Source: Agrobacterium larrymoorei
GTDB lineage: Bacteria > Pseudomonadota > Alphaproteobacteria > Rhizobiales > Rhizobiaceae
Direction: 5' to 3'
DNA: 64,000 nucleotides
NCBI RefSeq assembly: GCF_005145045.1
Contig: NZ_CP039691.1
Span: 942,001-1,006,000 of the forward strand
Position 1 is the stretch's first letter; each line of letters starts with the position of its first letter. The notes under the pieces were generated by a model that did not search any database, had not been told where the DNA came from, and saw nothing but the letters and a program-made list of their open reading frames with translations. Shown piece after piece: positions 8,867 through 18,681 of the stretch. The position numbers were made by a program, and so were the translations under genes.

Positions 8867-9907
8867 TCAGTTGCAGGCCTTGACGGACCCTGCCTTCACG
8901 CCCTGGCAAGCCGTTTCCTTCTTGATCCAGCCTGCATCGATCACGACGTTGAGATTATCCTTGGCGATGGCGATGGGCTTGAGGAAAACGGATTCCATCT
9001 TAACCTTTTTCGGGCCACCGTCGAAGGTCGTCACACCCTTGATCTCGGTCATCTTCTTGCCGCCGGCAAGCTCGAGCGCGATTGTTGCGGCTTCCTTGCC
9101 GAGTTCACGGCTGTCCTTCCAGACGGACACCGTCTGCGTGCCAAGAGCAACGCGGTTCAGCGCGGCAAAGTCCGCATCCTGACCGGAGACCGGAACGGAA
9201 CCGGCAAGGCCTTGTGCAGCAAGCGCTGCGATTGCGCCACCGGCGGTACCGTCATTCGAAGCGACGACGGCGTCCACCTTGTTGTTGTTCTTGGTCAGAA
9301 ACTGCTCCATGTTCTTCTGGGCATTTTCCGGCTTCCAGCCATCGGTATAGGCTTCGCCGACATTCTTGATCTTGCCCGAATCCATCGCTGCCTTGAGTAC
9401 TTCCTTCTGGCCTGCAAACAGGAAGTCCGCATTCGGATCGGAAGACGAGCCCTTGATGAAGACGTAGTTGCCTTCCGGCTTTACCTTGAACACTTCCTGC
9501 GCCTGAAGGCGACCGACTTCCTTATTGTCGAAGGTGATGTAGAAGGCATCCTTGTTTTCGATCAGGCGGTCATAGCCCACGACCGGAATACCTTCGGCCA
9601 CGGCCTTTTCAACGGCAGGGCCGATGGCATCGCTATCCTGCGCCAGAATGATCAGGGCGTTTGCGCCCTGCGCAATCAGCGACTCGACATCGGTCAGCTG
9701 CTTTGCGGCAGAAGACTGCGCATCGGCGGAAATGTATTTGGCGCCTGCCTTTTCAAGGGCTGCCTTGATGGCGGCTTCGTCGGTTTTCCAGCGTTCTTCC
9801 TGAAAATTGGACCAGGAAACGCCAACCACCTTATCGGCGGCATGGGCAGCGGTGTGCAGCGAAACGAGCAAAGCCGTTCCTGCCAGAAGCTTGGCAAAAG
9901 AATTCAT
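8867..9907 (-). CDS. xylF: Periplasmic D-xylose-binding protein (XylF-like)
   Basis: 346 residues from ATG 9907, with GGGAGGA 6 bases upstream. Signal peptide [23 protein letters not shown], then a type I periplasmic-binding-protein fold. The segments [37 protein letters not shown] and [12 protein letters not shown] match XylF-type proteins. It captures a pentose for the XylHG-like transporter. First gene of the operon, divergent from the ROK regulator, with a perfect palindrome at 9996-10014 in the shared promoter region. Xylose specificity is inferred from family resemblance. Confidence 0.9.
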   Translation of the reverse strand: MNSFAKLLAGTALLVSLHTAAHAADKVVGVSWSNFQEERWKTDEAAIKAALEKAGAKYISADAQSSAAKQLTDVESLIAQGANALIILAQDSDAIGPAVEKAVAEGIPVVGYDRLIENKDAFYITFDNKEVGRLQAQEVFKVKPEGNYVFIKGSSSDPNADFLFAGQKEVLKAAMDSGKIKNVGEAYTDGWKPENAQKNMEQFLTKNNNKVDAVVASNDGTAGGAIAALAAQGLAGSVPVSGQDADFAALNRVALGTQTVSVWKDSRELGKEAATIALELAGGKKMTEIKGVTTFDGGPKKVKMESVFLKPIAIAKDNLNVVIDAGWIKKETACQGVKAGSVKACN

Positions 9908-9995
9908 GATGTCCTCCCGGGTGACGGCAGATGCGTTGCACCTCCATGCAGCCGCAAATGCCAGAAAACCTGCCGATCCAATGCCCCAGACATTT

Positions 9996-10014
9996 TTTCT
10001 CGACAGTCGAGAAA
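9996..10014. promoter_or_regulatory. Perfect palindromic operator between xylF and the ROK gene
   Basis: TTTCTCGA-CAG-TCGAGAAA: 8-base perfect arms with a 3-base centre, about 90 bases upstream of xylF and 130 upstream of the ROK gene. Symmetry and position fit a dimeric ROK repressor controlling both directions. Confidence 0.65.
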
Positions 10015-10141
10015 TTAAATGGCAGAGATTTTCGGGGCTGTCAACCGCAGGTGGATGGAGCATTTCGTCCGGTTTCGATAAGCGCACCCTAAGGGCGCTT
10101 TAGATGTTTCGGATGAGGAAACGTGAAGGAATGAACAAGCC

Positions 10142-11371
10142 ATGTCGGCCATAGCGAGCACGGAGCTCGTCCGGCAACAGAACAGCCTGCGCGTTCTGAA
10201 CGCGCTGCGTCGCCATGGCAATCTGTCGCATACCGATATGTCGTCTCTGACGGGGCTTGCTTCCGCCACCGTTTCCGCGATTACGGCGGAGCTTGAGCGT
10301 GCCCAGATCATCGAGCGCACCGAGCAGCAGGCGGCATCGGGCAGGGGGCGTCCGCGTGTTCTGTTCCAGCCAAACCGAAGTTTCGGCTATATTGCCGTCG
10401 TCGTCATCTCGTCGGATGCGGCGCAGTATTCGCTGGTGGATTTCACCGGTAATCTGCTGGATCGTTTCATCGAAACGCGAACGAATGACAGCCTGAAGGA
10501 TTTCGGACAGACGGTCAGCGAAGGCGTTTTGCGCCTCGCTGCCCGGTCGAAGATCGCGAACGACGCCATTCTGCACATATCGATCAGCAGCAAGGGTTTG
10601 GTCGATCCGCAGAGCGCAACACTTCTCTGGTCTCCCGTGCTGGGCGAACGGCAGGTCCGGTTCGGCAAAGTGCTGGCCGAGCAGTTTCACGCACCCGTGG
10701 CGCTCTATAACGAAACGCTGCTGGTGGCGGAAGCGCTCTGGATCCGCGCCGCACAGACCGGCGGGCAGGGAAGGGCGCTTGCCGCACTTTCACTCGGTCA
10801 CAGCATTGGTTTGGGCATTGCACGGCAAGGTTCCGGTGGCGGAGTGGATGTGACGGCGCCGAATTTCGGGCATATGCTGCATATTCCAGAGGGCGCATTG
10901 TGCCGCTGTGGAGCAAGGGGCTGTATCGAGGCCTATTGCGGCTTTTACGGCCTGTTGCGCACGGCCTTCGAAGTGCCGATCAACACCATCCCGGCGAAAT
11001 TCGTGCCTGTTGCGGAGGTGGAGAAGATCGCGGCTTCGGCACGGTCCGGCAACCGCATGGCGGCCTTCGCTTTCCGTCAGGCCGGTCTTGCGCTGGGCAA
11101 CGGTCTTTCGCGTCTTTTCAGCCTTCATGGCAATATGCCGGTTTTCATCACCGGTCCCGGAACGCGGTTCTACGATTTGTTGAAGGCGGGCATTCATGAG
11201 GGGATGGCTCAGACCAGCGCGGTGCGTTTGGGCGGCTTGCCGGAGATCACAATCGAGTTGGATGAGCCTTCGCTGGTCTTTGATGGCCATATGGGGCTTG
11301 CATTGTCGCGGCTGGATGAAGATATCGTCACCGCTGGCATTACAGCGACTGCTTCTTCCGCCATCGGTTAG
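10142..11371 (+). CDS. ROK-family transcriptional regulator (xylose-repressor type)
   Basis: 409 residues. The N-terminal winged helix (residues about 10-75; HGNLSHTDMSSLTGLASATVSAITAELERA) is followed by a ROK domain. The ROK zinc motif is intact: His244 and CRCGARGC with Cys254, Cys256 and Cys261. The position of the sugar-kinase catalytic Asp reads YNETLL (residues 189-194), so it is likely a regulator and not a kinase. AAGGAA lies about 12 bases upstream of the start. Divergent from xylFHG, it is the natural candidate to bind the palindrome at 9996-10014 and release it when pentose is present. Confidence 0.9.
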   Translation: MSAIASTELVRQQNSLRVLNALRRHGNLSHTDMSSLTGLASATVSAITAELERAQIIERTEQQAASGRGRPRVLFQPNRSFGYIAVVVISSDAAQYSLVDFTGNLLDRFIETRTNDSLKDFGQTVSEGVLRLAARSKIANDAILHISISSKGLVDPQSATLLWSPVLGERQVRFGKVLAEQFHAPVALYNETLLVAEALWIRAAQTGGQGRALAALSLGHSIGLGIARQGSGGGVDVTAPNFGHMLHIPEGALCRCGARGCIEAYCGFYGLLRTAFEVPINTIPAKFVPVAEVEKIAASARSGNRMAAFAFRQAGLALGNGLSRLFSLHGNMPVFITGPGTRFYDLLKAGIHEGMAQTSAVRLGGLPEITIELDEPSLVFDGHMGLALSRLDEDIVTAGITATASSAIG

Positions 11372-11400
11372 CGGTGGGCAGGGTGGCAAAGGGAGACAAC

Positions 11401-11631
11401 ATGCTTTTCATCGATACGAGCCACCCGATCTATCGCCCGCTCTGGGCGCGTCTGCTGATCGTCGGTTTCTGCTCGGCCTGGGCCGTGGTGGAATTCGTCA
11501 ATAACCAGATATTCTGGGCAACGGTGGTCGGCGGCGTGGCGGTTTATTCCGCCTATGTTCTGCTGATCGCCTTCAAGCCAGCGGCACCGAAGCCCGAAGA
11601 GGCAACCCCACCGCCATCCGAAGAGGACTGA
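11401..11631 (+). CDS. Small two-helix membrane protein
   Basis: 76 residues from ATG 11401, chosen because GGGAGA lies about 5 bases upstream. Two hydrophobic helices (about residues 15-30 and 35-55) are followed by a cytoplasm-type tail rich in Pro, Glu and Lys. It follows the ROK gene by 29 bases and may be cotranscribed with it. No family recognised. Confidence 0.65.
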   Translation: MLFIDTSHPIYRPLWARLLIVGFCSAWAVVEFVNNQIFWATVVGGVAVYSAYVLLIAFKPAAPKPEEATPPPSEED

Positions 11632-12084
11632 TCATTTTCCCAGAAGCCTGATGGCTTGATCGATCAGCAGATTGGCCGCCGTCATGCGCAGATTGGCATT
11701 GTGCCTGAACGCGGGGCTGATCGTATCGGGATGATTGAGGCGGGCAAAGGCCCGCCTTTTCTCGCTCAGGCTTTCCAGCGTGTCCTTCTCGCTGATCGCA
11801 AGCTCATCGGAGACGTCCGAAAGCGATGTGCGGCCAAGATATTCCGGCATCGTCTCCGGCTCAGGCTCTGCCTCGAGGGGTTTCGGCACATCGTCCAGAA
11901 GGTCGAGATAGAATTCCAACGGGCGGTTTGCGGGCTCCACGTCCTGCTTTGCGGTTTCGAACAGCGTGCCGGGGCTGAATGGCCTTGCCGTAAAGGCCGG
12001 GGCCGGTTCTTCAACGGCCACGTCTTCGGCCTCACGCTCCAGGCGTGCGACGACGGATTGAAAGACGGATTGGCCAAAAAGCAT
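11632..12084 (-). CDS. Conserved hypothetical protein with C-terminal J-domain-like segment
   Basis: 150 residues. The N-terminal two thirds are acidic, Pro/Glu-rich and probably disordered. The C-terminal 50 residues read ...LSEKRRAFARLNHPD (HPD at 118-120) followed by a helix AANLLIDQAIRLL, the arrangement of helix II, the HPD loop and helix III of a DnaJ J-domain. A J-domain co-chaperone would stimulate DnaK. Helix I is weak, so this is inference. It ends exactly where the convergent small membrane-protein gene ends. Confidence 0.65.
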   Translation of the reverse strand: MLFGQSVFQSVVARLEREAEDVAVEEPAPAFTARPFSPGTLFETAKQDVEPANRPLEFYLDLLDDVPKPLEAEPEPETMPEYLGRTSLSDVSDELAISEKDTLESLSEKRRAFARLNHPDTISPAFRHNANLRMTAANLLIDQAIRLLGK

Positions 12085-12164
12085 ATCGCTCCGCTGTATT
12101 AGGTTCGAATCAAGCCGAGGCTTGCTCGAATTGCATCACGGTAAAATTGCCTCGGGCTGGAGCC

Positions 12165-13151
12165 TCAAGAGACTTTGCGGCTTTCTTCCAGCACAAGGTC
12201 ATAGAGAAGCTGCGCGCTTGGCGGCAGCACACGGTCCTTGGCCGTCAACAGGCTGTAGGGTTTTACGCTGAGCTCGAAATCCGTCGGCAGAATACGGATA
12301 TCGCCCATGGGCGCGTGCTGGCCGGACAAAAACTCCGCCATTTCATAGGCAAGCGGCGCAATCGCGTGGGTCTTGCTGACGATGGCGAGGGTCAGCACGA
12401 TCGATGGCGTGTTGATGATGTTGCGGGGAAGGGCGACGCCCTGCGATAGAAACACGTCTTCCATGGTTCGCCGCAAAAGCGTGCCCGGCGGCTGGAATAC
12501 CCAGTCATAGCCCGACAGATCCTCAAGCCGCGCTGGCGGATTGGCGAGAAGCGGATGCCCTTTGCCCACAAGAAGACAGGCCCGTTCGATGCCGATCTCA
12601 TGCGCGTTGAACAGGGAAGGATCGAGATCGTCCGGGATGCGACCGATGACGAAATCGTGCCGCGCGGCCAAGAGTTCGCGCGCCAGAATATTGCTGGTTT
12701 CCACCTGAACGCTGATTTCGATGCCGGGATAGGTGTCCATCGCTTTTCGAAGCGCCGGAACCACCATGCTGATCGCAGGCGCCGTAACGGAGCCGATGAA
12801 AACGGAGCCACCGCTGCCGGATTTCATCTGCGCAAGCTCGCGACTCGCCTCGCGAAGCTCCAGAAGGATCTTTTTCGCCCGCTTTGCCAGGGCTTCTCCG
12901 AATTTGGTTAACACCACGCCGCGAGACGCCCGCTGGCACAGAGGGCTCTTCACAATGGCTTCCATTTCGGCCAACATGCGGGAAGCGGCAGGTTGCGTCA
13001 TATTTAGCGCAGCGGCGGCAGCGCTTACCTGGCCGTGTTCTTCTATCATCACAAGCATGCGTAAATGCGTCATTTTCAGGCCTGCGCGCAACAATGGGTT
13101 GTCTTCCGTCAGCGCAAGGAAGTCGCCCAAATCCGTTCCATCGCGTTCCAT
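12165..13151 (-). CDS. gbpR: LysR-type regulator GbpR (galactose-binding-protein regulator)
   Basis: 328 residues from ATG 13151, preceded by AGGAGGGG with a 6-base spacer; an ATG at 13169 lies upstream of that site. An N-terminal LysR winged helix (MTHLRMLVMIEEHGQVSAAAAALNMTQPAASRMLAEME) is followed by the inducer-binding domain. Divergent from chvE, as gbpR is in Agrobacterium tumefaciens, where it controls chvE expression in response to sugars such as arabinose, galactose and glucose. The likely operator lies at 13207-13238. Confidence 0.93.
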   Translation of the reverse strand: MERDGTDLGDFLALTEDNPLLRAGLKMTHLRMLVMIEEHGQVSAAAAALNMTQPAASRMLAEMEAIVKSPLCQRASRGVVLTKFGEALAKRAKKILLELREASRELAQMKSGSGGSVFIGSVTAPAISMVVPALRKAMDTYPGIEISVQVETSNILARELLAARHDFVIGRIPDDLDPSLFNAHEIGIERACLLVGKGHPLLANPPARLEDLSGYDWVFQPPGTLLRRTMEDVFLSQGVALPRNIINTPSIVLTLAIVSKTHAIAPLAYEMAEFLSGQHAPMGDIRILPTDFELSVKPYSLLTAKDRVLPPSAQLLYDLVLEESRKVS

Positions 13152-13206
13152 TCGAAACCCCTCCTGCATGCTTGCGAAAACGTGAAAGAAATTTGTATCG
13201 ATTTAA

Positions 13207-13238
13207 TATATCAAAAATGATATAGGAAAAGTGATATA
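13207..13238. promoter_or_regulatory. Candidate GbpR operator
   Basis: TATATCA (13207-13213), AAAA, TGATATA (13218-13224) is a perfect palindrome of the LysR T-N11-A type; a further TGATATA half-site follows at 13232-13238. It lies 55 bases upstream of gbpR and about 180 upstream of chvE. A TTGACA at 13245-13250 may be the -35 element for chvE. Confidence 0.55.
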
Positions 13239-13421
13239 TTCTATTTGACAGTTATATAGATTCAGAACAGTTTGCGCCTTGTGCCGGGGAGGAGCGGTGA
13301 AAGACGGATTGTGTTTTTATGGTCCGTTCGAGTAAGCTCAACTTCTCAATATCCGGACATGGATTTGAAGGCGGCTTGTAAGGATACAAACGCCGTAAAA
13401 GGGTTCCAAGGGAGAGAGTTC

Positions 13422-14486
13422 ATGAAATCCATCATTTCGCTGGTTGCTGCCTGTGCAATCGGCGCTGCAGCTTTTGCAGCCCCAGTCTTCGCGCAGGACA
13501 AGGGCACCGTCGGCATCGCAATGCCAACGAAGTCTTCCGCTCGCTGGATCGACGACGGCAACAACATCGTCAAGCAGCTGAAGGACGCAGGTTACGAAAC
13601 CGATCTGCAGTACGCAGACGACGATATTCCGAACCAGCTTTCCCAGATCGAAAACATGGTCACCAAGGGCGTCAAGGTCCTGGTTATCGCTTCGATCGAC
13701 GGCACGACGCTGTCGGACGTTCTCAAGCAGGCTGGCTCGCAGGGCATCAAGGTCATCGCTTATGACCGTCTGATCCGCAACAGCGGCGACGTTTCCTACT
13801 ACGCAACCTTCGACAACTTCCAGGTCGGCGTTCTGCAGGCAACTTCCATCGTCGACAAGCTCGGCCTGAAGGATGGCAAGGGTCCGTTCAACATCGAACT
13901 GTTCGGCGGTTCGCCAGACGACAACAACGCCTTCTTCTTCTACGATGGCGCAATGTCCGTTCTGAAGCCTTACATCGACAGCGGCAAGTTGGTGATCAAG
14001 TCCGGCCAGCAGGGCATGGACAAGGTCGGTACGCTGCGTTGGGATCCTGCAACGGCCCAGGCTCGTATGGATAACCTTCTCTCCGCTTACTACACCGATG
14101 CAAAGGTTGACGCTGTTCTGTCTCCTTACGATGGCATCTCCATCGGCATCATCTCCTCGCTCAAGGGCGTAGGTTATGGTTCCAAGGACCAGCCGCTGCC
14201 GGTCGTTTCCGGTCAGGACGCTGAAGTGCCTTCCGTCAAGTCCATTCTGGCTGGCGAACAGTACTCCACCATCTTCAAGGACACCCGCGAACTCGCCAAG
14301 GTTACCGTCAACATGGTCAACGCCGTGATGCAGGGCAAAGAGCCTGAAGTCAACGACACCAAGACCTACGAAAACGGCGTCAAGGTTGTTCCGTCCTACC
14401 TCCTGAAGCCGGTTGCCGTAACCAAGGAAAACGTCAAGCAGGTTCTGGTTGACAGCGGTTACTACAAAGAAGACCAGCTGAAGTAA
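13422..14486 (+). CDS. chvE: ChvE, periplasmic aldose-binding protein and virulence sugar co-receptor
   Basis: 354 residues from ATG 13422 with GGGAGAG upstream. Signal peptide [19 protein letters not shown]...AQ, then a type I sugar-binding fold ([55 protein letters not shown]). The sequence agrees closely with A. tumefaciens ChvE as I remember it. ChvE binds galactose, glucose, arabinose and other aldoses, delivers them to the GguAB transporter, and when sugar-loaded interacts with the sensor kinase VirA to enhance vir-gene induction and chemotaxis. Codon use is strongly biased, as expected for a highly expressed binding protein. Confidence 0.97.
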   Translation: MKSIISLVAACAIGAAAFAAPVFAQDKGTVGIAMPTKSSARWIDDGNNIVKQLKDAGYETDLQYADDDIPNQLSQIENMVTKGVKVLVIASIDGTTLSDVLKQAGSQGIKVIAYDRLIRNSGDVSYYATFDNFQVGVLQATSIVDKLGLKDGKGPFNIELFGGSPDDNNAFFFYDGAMSVLKPYIDSGKLVIKSGQQGMDKVGTLRWDPATAQARMDNLLSAYYTDAKVDAVLSPYDGISIGIISSLKGVGYGSKDQPLPVVSGQDAEVPSVKSILAGEQYSTIFKDTRELAKVTVNMVNAVMQGKEPEVNDTKTYENGVKVVPSYLLKPVAVTKENVKQVLVDSGYYKEDQLK

Positions 14487-14574
14487 TATTCCATGATCGT
14501 GGCGGGGAGGGACGTTTCGTGCCTCCCCGTTTACCCAAATAAGAACGCCGGATGTTACGGCGCTGGATTGTGAT

Positions 14575-16110
14575 ATGGACAATACCATTCTCGAAATGCG
14601 GAACATCACCAAGACGTTTCCGGGCGTGAAAGCGCTGGAAAACGTGAACCTCAAGGTTCGTCAGGGTGAAATACACGCGCTCGTCGGCGAGAATGGCGCG
14701 GGAAAGTCGACCCTCATGAAGGTCCTTTCCGGCGTTTATCCCGCTGGCACATTTGACGGAGAAATTCACTACGAAGGTGCGCAGCGCAACTTCCGCGCCA
14801 TCAACGACAGTGAAGACATCGGCATCATCATCATTCACCAGGAGCTGGCTCTCGTTCCGCTTCTGTCGATTGCCGAAAACATTTTCCTCGGAAACGAAGT
14901 CGCCCAGAACGGTGTCATCAGCTGGCAGCAGACCTTCAATCGCACGCGTGAGCTGCTGAAGAAGGTCGGTCTGAAGGAATCGCCGGAAACCCTCATCACC
15001 GATATCGGTGTCGGCAAGCAGCAGCTGGTGGAAATCGCCAAGGCTCTGTCCAAGAGCGTGAAGCTGCTGATCCTCGATGAGCCGACGGCATCGCTGAACG
15101 AAAGCGATTCCGAGGCGTTGCTGAACCTCCTCATGGAGTTCCGCAATCAGGGACTGACATCGATCATCATCACCCACAAGCTGAACGAAGTCCGCAAGGT
15201 TGCCGACCAGATCACGGTTCTGCGTGACGGCATGACGGTCAAGACGCTCGACTGTCACAAGGAAGAGATCAGCGAAGACGTCATCATTCGCAACATGGTC
15301 GGTCGCGATCTCGAGGATCGCTATCCGCCGCGCGATGTGCCGATTGGCGAAACCATCTTCGAAGTGAAGAACTGGAACGCCTATCACCAGCATCACCGCG
15401 ACCGCCAGATGCTGCATGACATCAACGTCAATGTCCGCAAGGGCGAGGTTGTCGGTATTGCCGGGCTGATGGGCGCAGGCCGCACCGAATTCGCCATGAG
15501 CGTGTTCGGAAAGTCCTACGGTCACAAGATCACCGGCGATGTCCTTATTCACGGCAAGCCTGTCGACGTCAGCACAGTGCGCAAGGCAATCGATGCGGGT
15601 CTGGCCTATGTGACGGAAGACCGCAAGCATCTCGGTCTCGTGCTGAACGACAACATTCTGCACAACACCACGCTTGCCAATCTCGCGGGCGTCTCGTCTG
15701 CCAGCGTCATCGACGACATCAAGGAAATGAAGGTCGCCACGGATTATCGAAAGCGCCTGCGCATTCGCTCTTCCGGCATCTTCCAGGAAACGGTCAACCT
15801 TTCGGGCGGCAACCAGCAGAAGGTCGTGCTGTCGAAGTGGCTGTTCTCCAATCCTGACGTCCTCATTCTGGATGAGCCGACGCGCGGTATCGACGTCGGT
15901 GCCAAGTACGAAATCTACACTATTATCAACCAGCTTGCCGCCGATGGTAAGGGCGTTCTGATGATCTCTTCGGAGATGCCTGAACTGCTCGGCAATTGCG
16001 ACCGCATCTACGTGATGAACGAAGGACGCATTGTCGCCGAATTGCCGAAGGGAGAGGCGAGCCAGGAAAGTATCATGCGCGCTATCATGCGCTCAGGGGA
16101 GAAGAACTGA
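14575..16110 (+). CDS. gguA: GguA, sugar ABC transporter ATPase
   Basis: 511 residues with two ABC domains. The first has Walker [10 protein letters not shown] at 38-46 and [11 protein letters not shown]; the second has a degenerate P-loop, the signature LSGGNQQKV and [11 protein letters not shown]. This tandem architecture is typical of CUT2 (MglA/XylG/AraG) ATPases. It powers uptake of sugars delivered by ChvE. The gap to chvE is 88 bases, and its stop overlaps the gguB start (TGATG at 16108-16112), indicating coupled translation. Confidence 0.95.
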   Translation: MDNTILEMRNITKTFPGVKALENVNLKVRQGEIHALVGENGAGKSTLMKVLSGVYPAGTFDGEIHYEGAQRNFRAINDSEDIGIIIIHQELALVPLLSIAENIFLGNEVAQNGVISWQQTFNRTRELLKKVGLKESPETLITDIGVGKQQLVEIAKALSKSVKLLILDEPTASLNESDSEALLNLLMEFRNQGLTSIIITHKLNEVRKVADQITVLRDGMTVKTLDCHKEEISEDVIIRNMVGRDLEDRYPPRDVPIGETIFEVKNWNAYHQHHRDRQMLHDINVNVRKGEVVGIAGLMGAGRTEFAMSVFGKSYGHKITGDVLIHGKPVDVSTVRKAIDAGLAYVTEDRKHLGLVLNDNILHNTTLANLAGVSSASVIDDIKEMKVATDYRKRLRIRSSGIFQETVNLSGGNQQKVVLSKWLFSNPDVLILDEPTRGIDVGAKYEIYTIINQLAADGKGVLMISSEMPELLGNCDRIYVMNEGRIVAELPKGEASQESIMRAIMRSGEKN

Positions 16111-17306
16111 TGAGTTCGACCAACACAACCACCGAAGAGAGCAACGTCGTCTCGGTCAGCTCGTATATCCGGTCCAACATCCGTGAATACGGCATGCTGA
16201 TCGCGCTCGTCGCCATCATGCTCTTCTTCCAGTTCTATACGGGCGGTATTCTCTTCCGTCCGGTCAACCTGACCAACCTCGTGCTGCAGAACTCGTTCAT
16301 CGTCATCATGGCGCTGGGCATGCTGCTCGTCATCGTGGCGGGGCATATCGACCTTTCCGTTGGCTCCATCGTCGCCTTCGTCGGCGCTATAGCGGCCATT
16401 TTGACCGTGCAATGGGGCATGAACCCGCTGCTGGCCGCGATCATCTGCCTCGTCGTCGGCGGCATTATCGGTGCTGCACAGGGTTACTGGATCGCCTATC
16501 ACCGCATCCCGTCCTTCATCGTGACGCTGGCTGGCATGCTCGTTTTCCGCGGCCTGACGCTCTTCGTCCTTGGTGGCAAGAACATCGGCCCGTTCCCGAC
16601 GGACTTTCAGGTCATCAGCACCGGCTTCCTGCCGGATATCGGTGGCATCGAAGGCCTGAACACGACGTCTCTGATCCTGACCATCGCGATCACGGTCGTC
16701 CTGTTCTTCCTCGCATGGCGTCGTCGCCAGGTGAATGTCAGCCACGGTATCGATGTCGAGCCCACAGGTTTCTTCATCGTCCAGAATTTGCTGATTTCCG
16801 CAGCAATCCTGTTCCTCGGCTATCAGCTGTCGACCTATCGCGGCCTGCCGAACGTTCTCATCGTCATGCTGGTGCTGATTGCGCTTTACAGCTTCGTCAC
16901 GCGCCGCACGACCATTGGTCGCCGCGTTTACGCGATGGGCGGTAACGAGAAGGCTACCAAGCTTTCGGGCATCAATACCGAACGCCTCAGCTTCCTGACC
17001 TTCGTCAACATGGGCGTGCTTGCAGGTCTTGCCGGCATGATCATTGCGACGCGTCTGAACTCGGCAACGCCGAAGGCCGGTGTCGGCTTCGAGCTGGACG
17101 TGATCGCGGCCTGCTTCATCGGCGGTGCTTCCGCTTCCGGCGGCGTGGGCAAGATCACCGGTGCGGTCATCGGCGCGTTCATCATGGGCGTCATGAACAA
17201 CGGCATGTCGATCGTCGGCCTCGGCATCGACTTCCAGCAGATGGTCAAGGGCCTCGTGCTGCTCGCTGCCGTGTTCTTCGACGTCTACAACAAGAACAAG
17301 GGCTGA
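16110..17306 (+). CDS. gguB: GguB, sugar ABC transporter permease
   Basis: 398 residues from ATG 16110. About ten membrane segments with the CUT2 signatures AGHIDLSVGSIVAF and RIPSFIVTLAGMLVFRG, and GGASASGGVGKITGAVIGAFIMG near the C-terminus. With GguA it makes the membrane channel for ChvE-bound aldoses. The start overlaps the gguA stop. Confidence 0.95.
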   Translation: MSSTNTTTEESNVVSVSSYIRSNIREYGMLIALVAIMLFFQFYTGGILFRPVNLTNLVLQNSFIVIMALGMLLVIVAGHIDLSVGSIVAFVGAIAAILTVQWGMNPLLAAIICLVVGGIIGAAQGYWIAYHRIPSFIVTLAGMLVFRGLTLFVLGGKNIGPFPTDFQVISTGFLPDIGGIEGLNTTSLILTIAITVVLFFLAWRRRQVNVSHGIDVEPTGFFIVQNLLISAAILFLGYQLSTYRGLPNVLIVMLVLIALYSFVTRRTTIGRRVYAMGGNEKATKLSGINTERLSFLTFVNMGVLAGLAGMIIATRLNSATPKAGVGFELDVIAACFIGGASASGGVGKITGAVIGAFIMGVMNNGMSIVGLGIDFQQMVKGLVLLAAVFFDVYNKNKG

Positions 17307-17407
17307 TCCTTCCGGGGTTGCCGACAGTTTTGAAACGATAATAAGTGGCCGGTTTCCGGCCACTTCCATGAGATGGGGACGTTTCGAGCGTCCAGGAAGG
17401 AACAATC

Positions 17408-18403
17408 GTGCTGATTTCTCAAATCAAGGATGCGAGTGGCAAGATCATCGTTGCTGTTCGCGAAGACGGCGGCGAAGCGCGCGCGGTCAACAATGCTGAA
17501 TCCGTCTATGCGCTGGCCATGGAAGCTGCCAATGGCGGCAAGTCTCTGGCGGATGTCGTCGTCGCTCACGGCTATGGCGATGCGGTCGATCTGGAAAAGG
17601 CGTACTCGGAAGGTCGCTTCCTGCCCCCGATTACGCATCCGGACCCTGCGCATCTGCACCTGACCGGAACGGGCCTGACGCATCTCGGTTCTGCGGCCAC
17701 GCGCGACAGCATGCACAAGAAGACCTCCGAAACATCGGAAGAGAGCCTGACGGACTCGATGAAGATGTTCAAGATGGGTCTGGAGAACGGTAAGCCGCAG
17801 GCTGGCGAAAAGGGCGTGCAGCCTGAGTGGTTCTACAAGGGCAACGGCCATGTCGCCGCAGCACCCGGGGCGCCGCTCATCTCACCGTCCTTCGCGCTGG
17901 ATGGCGGCGAAGAGCCGGAAATGGCGGGCATCTACGTGATCTCCGACAAGGGCGAAGCCGTTCGCGTCGGTTTTGCGGTGTCCAACGAGTTCTCCGACCA
18001 CGTTACCGAGCGGATCAACTATCTCTACCTCGCCCATTCCAAGCTGCGCCCTGCAAGCTTCGGCCCGGAAATCCGCGTCGGCGCACCACCATCCGATATC
18101 CGCGGCACGTCGCGCATCCTGCGTGATGGAAAGGTGATTTTCGAAAAGCCGTTCCTGTCGGGTGAAGACAACATGTCCCACACCTTCGCGAACCTCGAAT
18201 ACCACCACTTCAAATACGGCCTGTTCCGCGTGCCGGGCGAAGTGCATGTGCACATGTTCGGCACGGCAACGCTCTCCTTTGCCGATGGCATCAAGCCGGA
18301 AGCAGGCGACGTCTTCGAAATCGAAGCCGCCGGTTTCGGCCTGCCGCTGAAGAACCCGCTGAAGGTTGCCGAAGAAGAGACGATTTCGGTTCGTCAGATT
18401 TGA
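17408..18403 (+). CDS. gguC: GguC, fumarylacetoacetate-hydrolase-fold protein
   Basis: 331 residues from GTG 17408, with AGGAAGGA about 6 bases upstream. The C-terminal half carries conserved FAH-fold segments (SNEFSDHVTE, GPEIRVG, GEDNMSHTFANLEYHHF, GEVHVHMFGTATLSF). FAH-fold proteins include sugar-acid dehydratases and hydrolases acting on 2-keto intermediates, so a role in catabolism of the imported sugar (for example arabinonate) is plausible. Gene order chvE-gguA-gguB-gguC is that of Agrobacterium. A strong terminator follows. Confidence 0.93.
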   Translation: MLISQIKDASGKIIVAVREDGGEARAVNNAESVYALAMEAANGGKSLADVVVAHGYGDAVDLEKAYSEGRFLPPITHPDPAHLHLTGTGLTHLGSAATRDSMHKKTSETSEESLTDSMKMFKMGLENGKPQAGEKGVQPEWFYKGNGHVAAAPGAPLISPSFALDGGEEPEMAGIYVISDKGEAVRVGFAVSNEFSDHVTERINYLYLAHSKLRPASFGPEIRVGAPPSDIRGTSRILRDGKVIFEKPFLSGEDNMSHTFANLEYHHFKYGLFRVPGEVHVHMFGTATLSFADGIKPEAGDVFEIEAAGFGLPLKNPLKVAEEETISVRQI

Positions 18404-18426
18404 TTGCCATTTAGCGCGTATTTTTG

Positions 18427-18455
18427 AAAGCCCCGCTGGCAACGGCGGGGCTTTT
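18427..18455 (+). terminator. Intrinsic terminator of the chvE-ggu operon
   Basis: AAAGCCCCGC stem and loop with GCGGGGC and a TTTT tail, 24 bases after the gguC stop. Confidence 0.9.
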
Positions 18456-18500
18456 GCGTCACGGCGACCTCAAGGTTTACTTGAGTTTCAGGCTTTTCCT

Positions 18501-18630
18501 CTTCCCTCATTCCTGTGCTTGTCACAAGAATCCAGCCAGCCCAAGTCGTTGGGCTGAAAAGACTCATCCCGCCGCGCAGACGCGCGTCGGCTGGATTCCT
18601 GTCACGAGGACAGAAATGAGGAGAGGGAAG
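18501..18630. repeat. Dispersed palindromic repeat, family A, copy 1
   Basis: Outer arms (CTTCCCTC ... GAGGGAAG and AATCCAGCC/GGCTGGATT) enclose two small hairpins (AGCCCAA/TTGGGCT and a GC-rich GCGCAGACGCGCGTC segment) joined by AAAAGACTC. Related copies are at 31557-31673 and 51518-51652. Confidence 0.8.
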
Positions 18631-18681
18631 CGGCAGCATTTAAAAAGCATCGTGTCGTATACTATGTGAACGAGAAACCCT

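Noticed and set aside
14434..15663. 409-codon minus-strand frame opposite gguA
   Set aside because: A shadow of the highly biased gguA codons; product looks random and Asp/His/Leu-rich.
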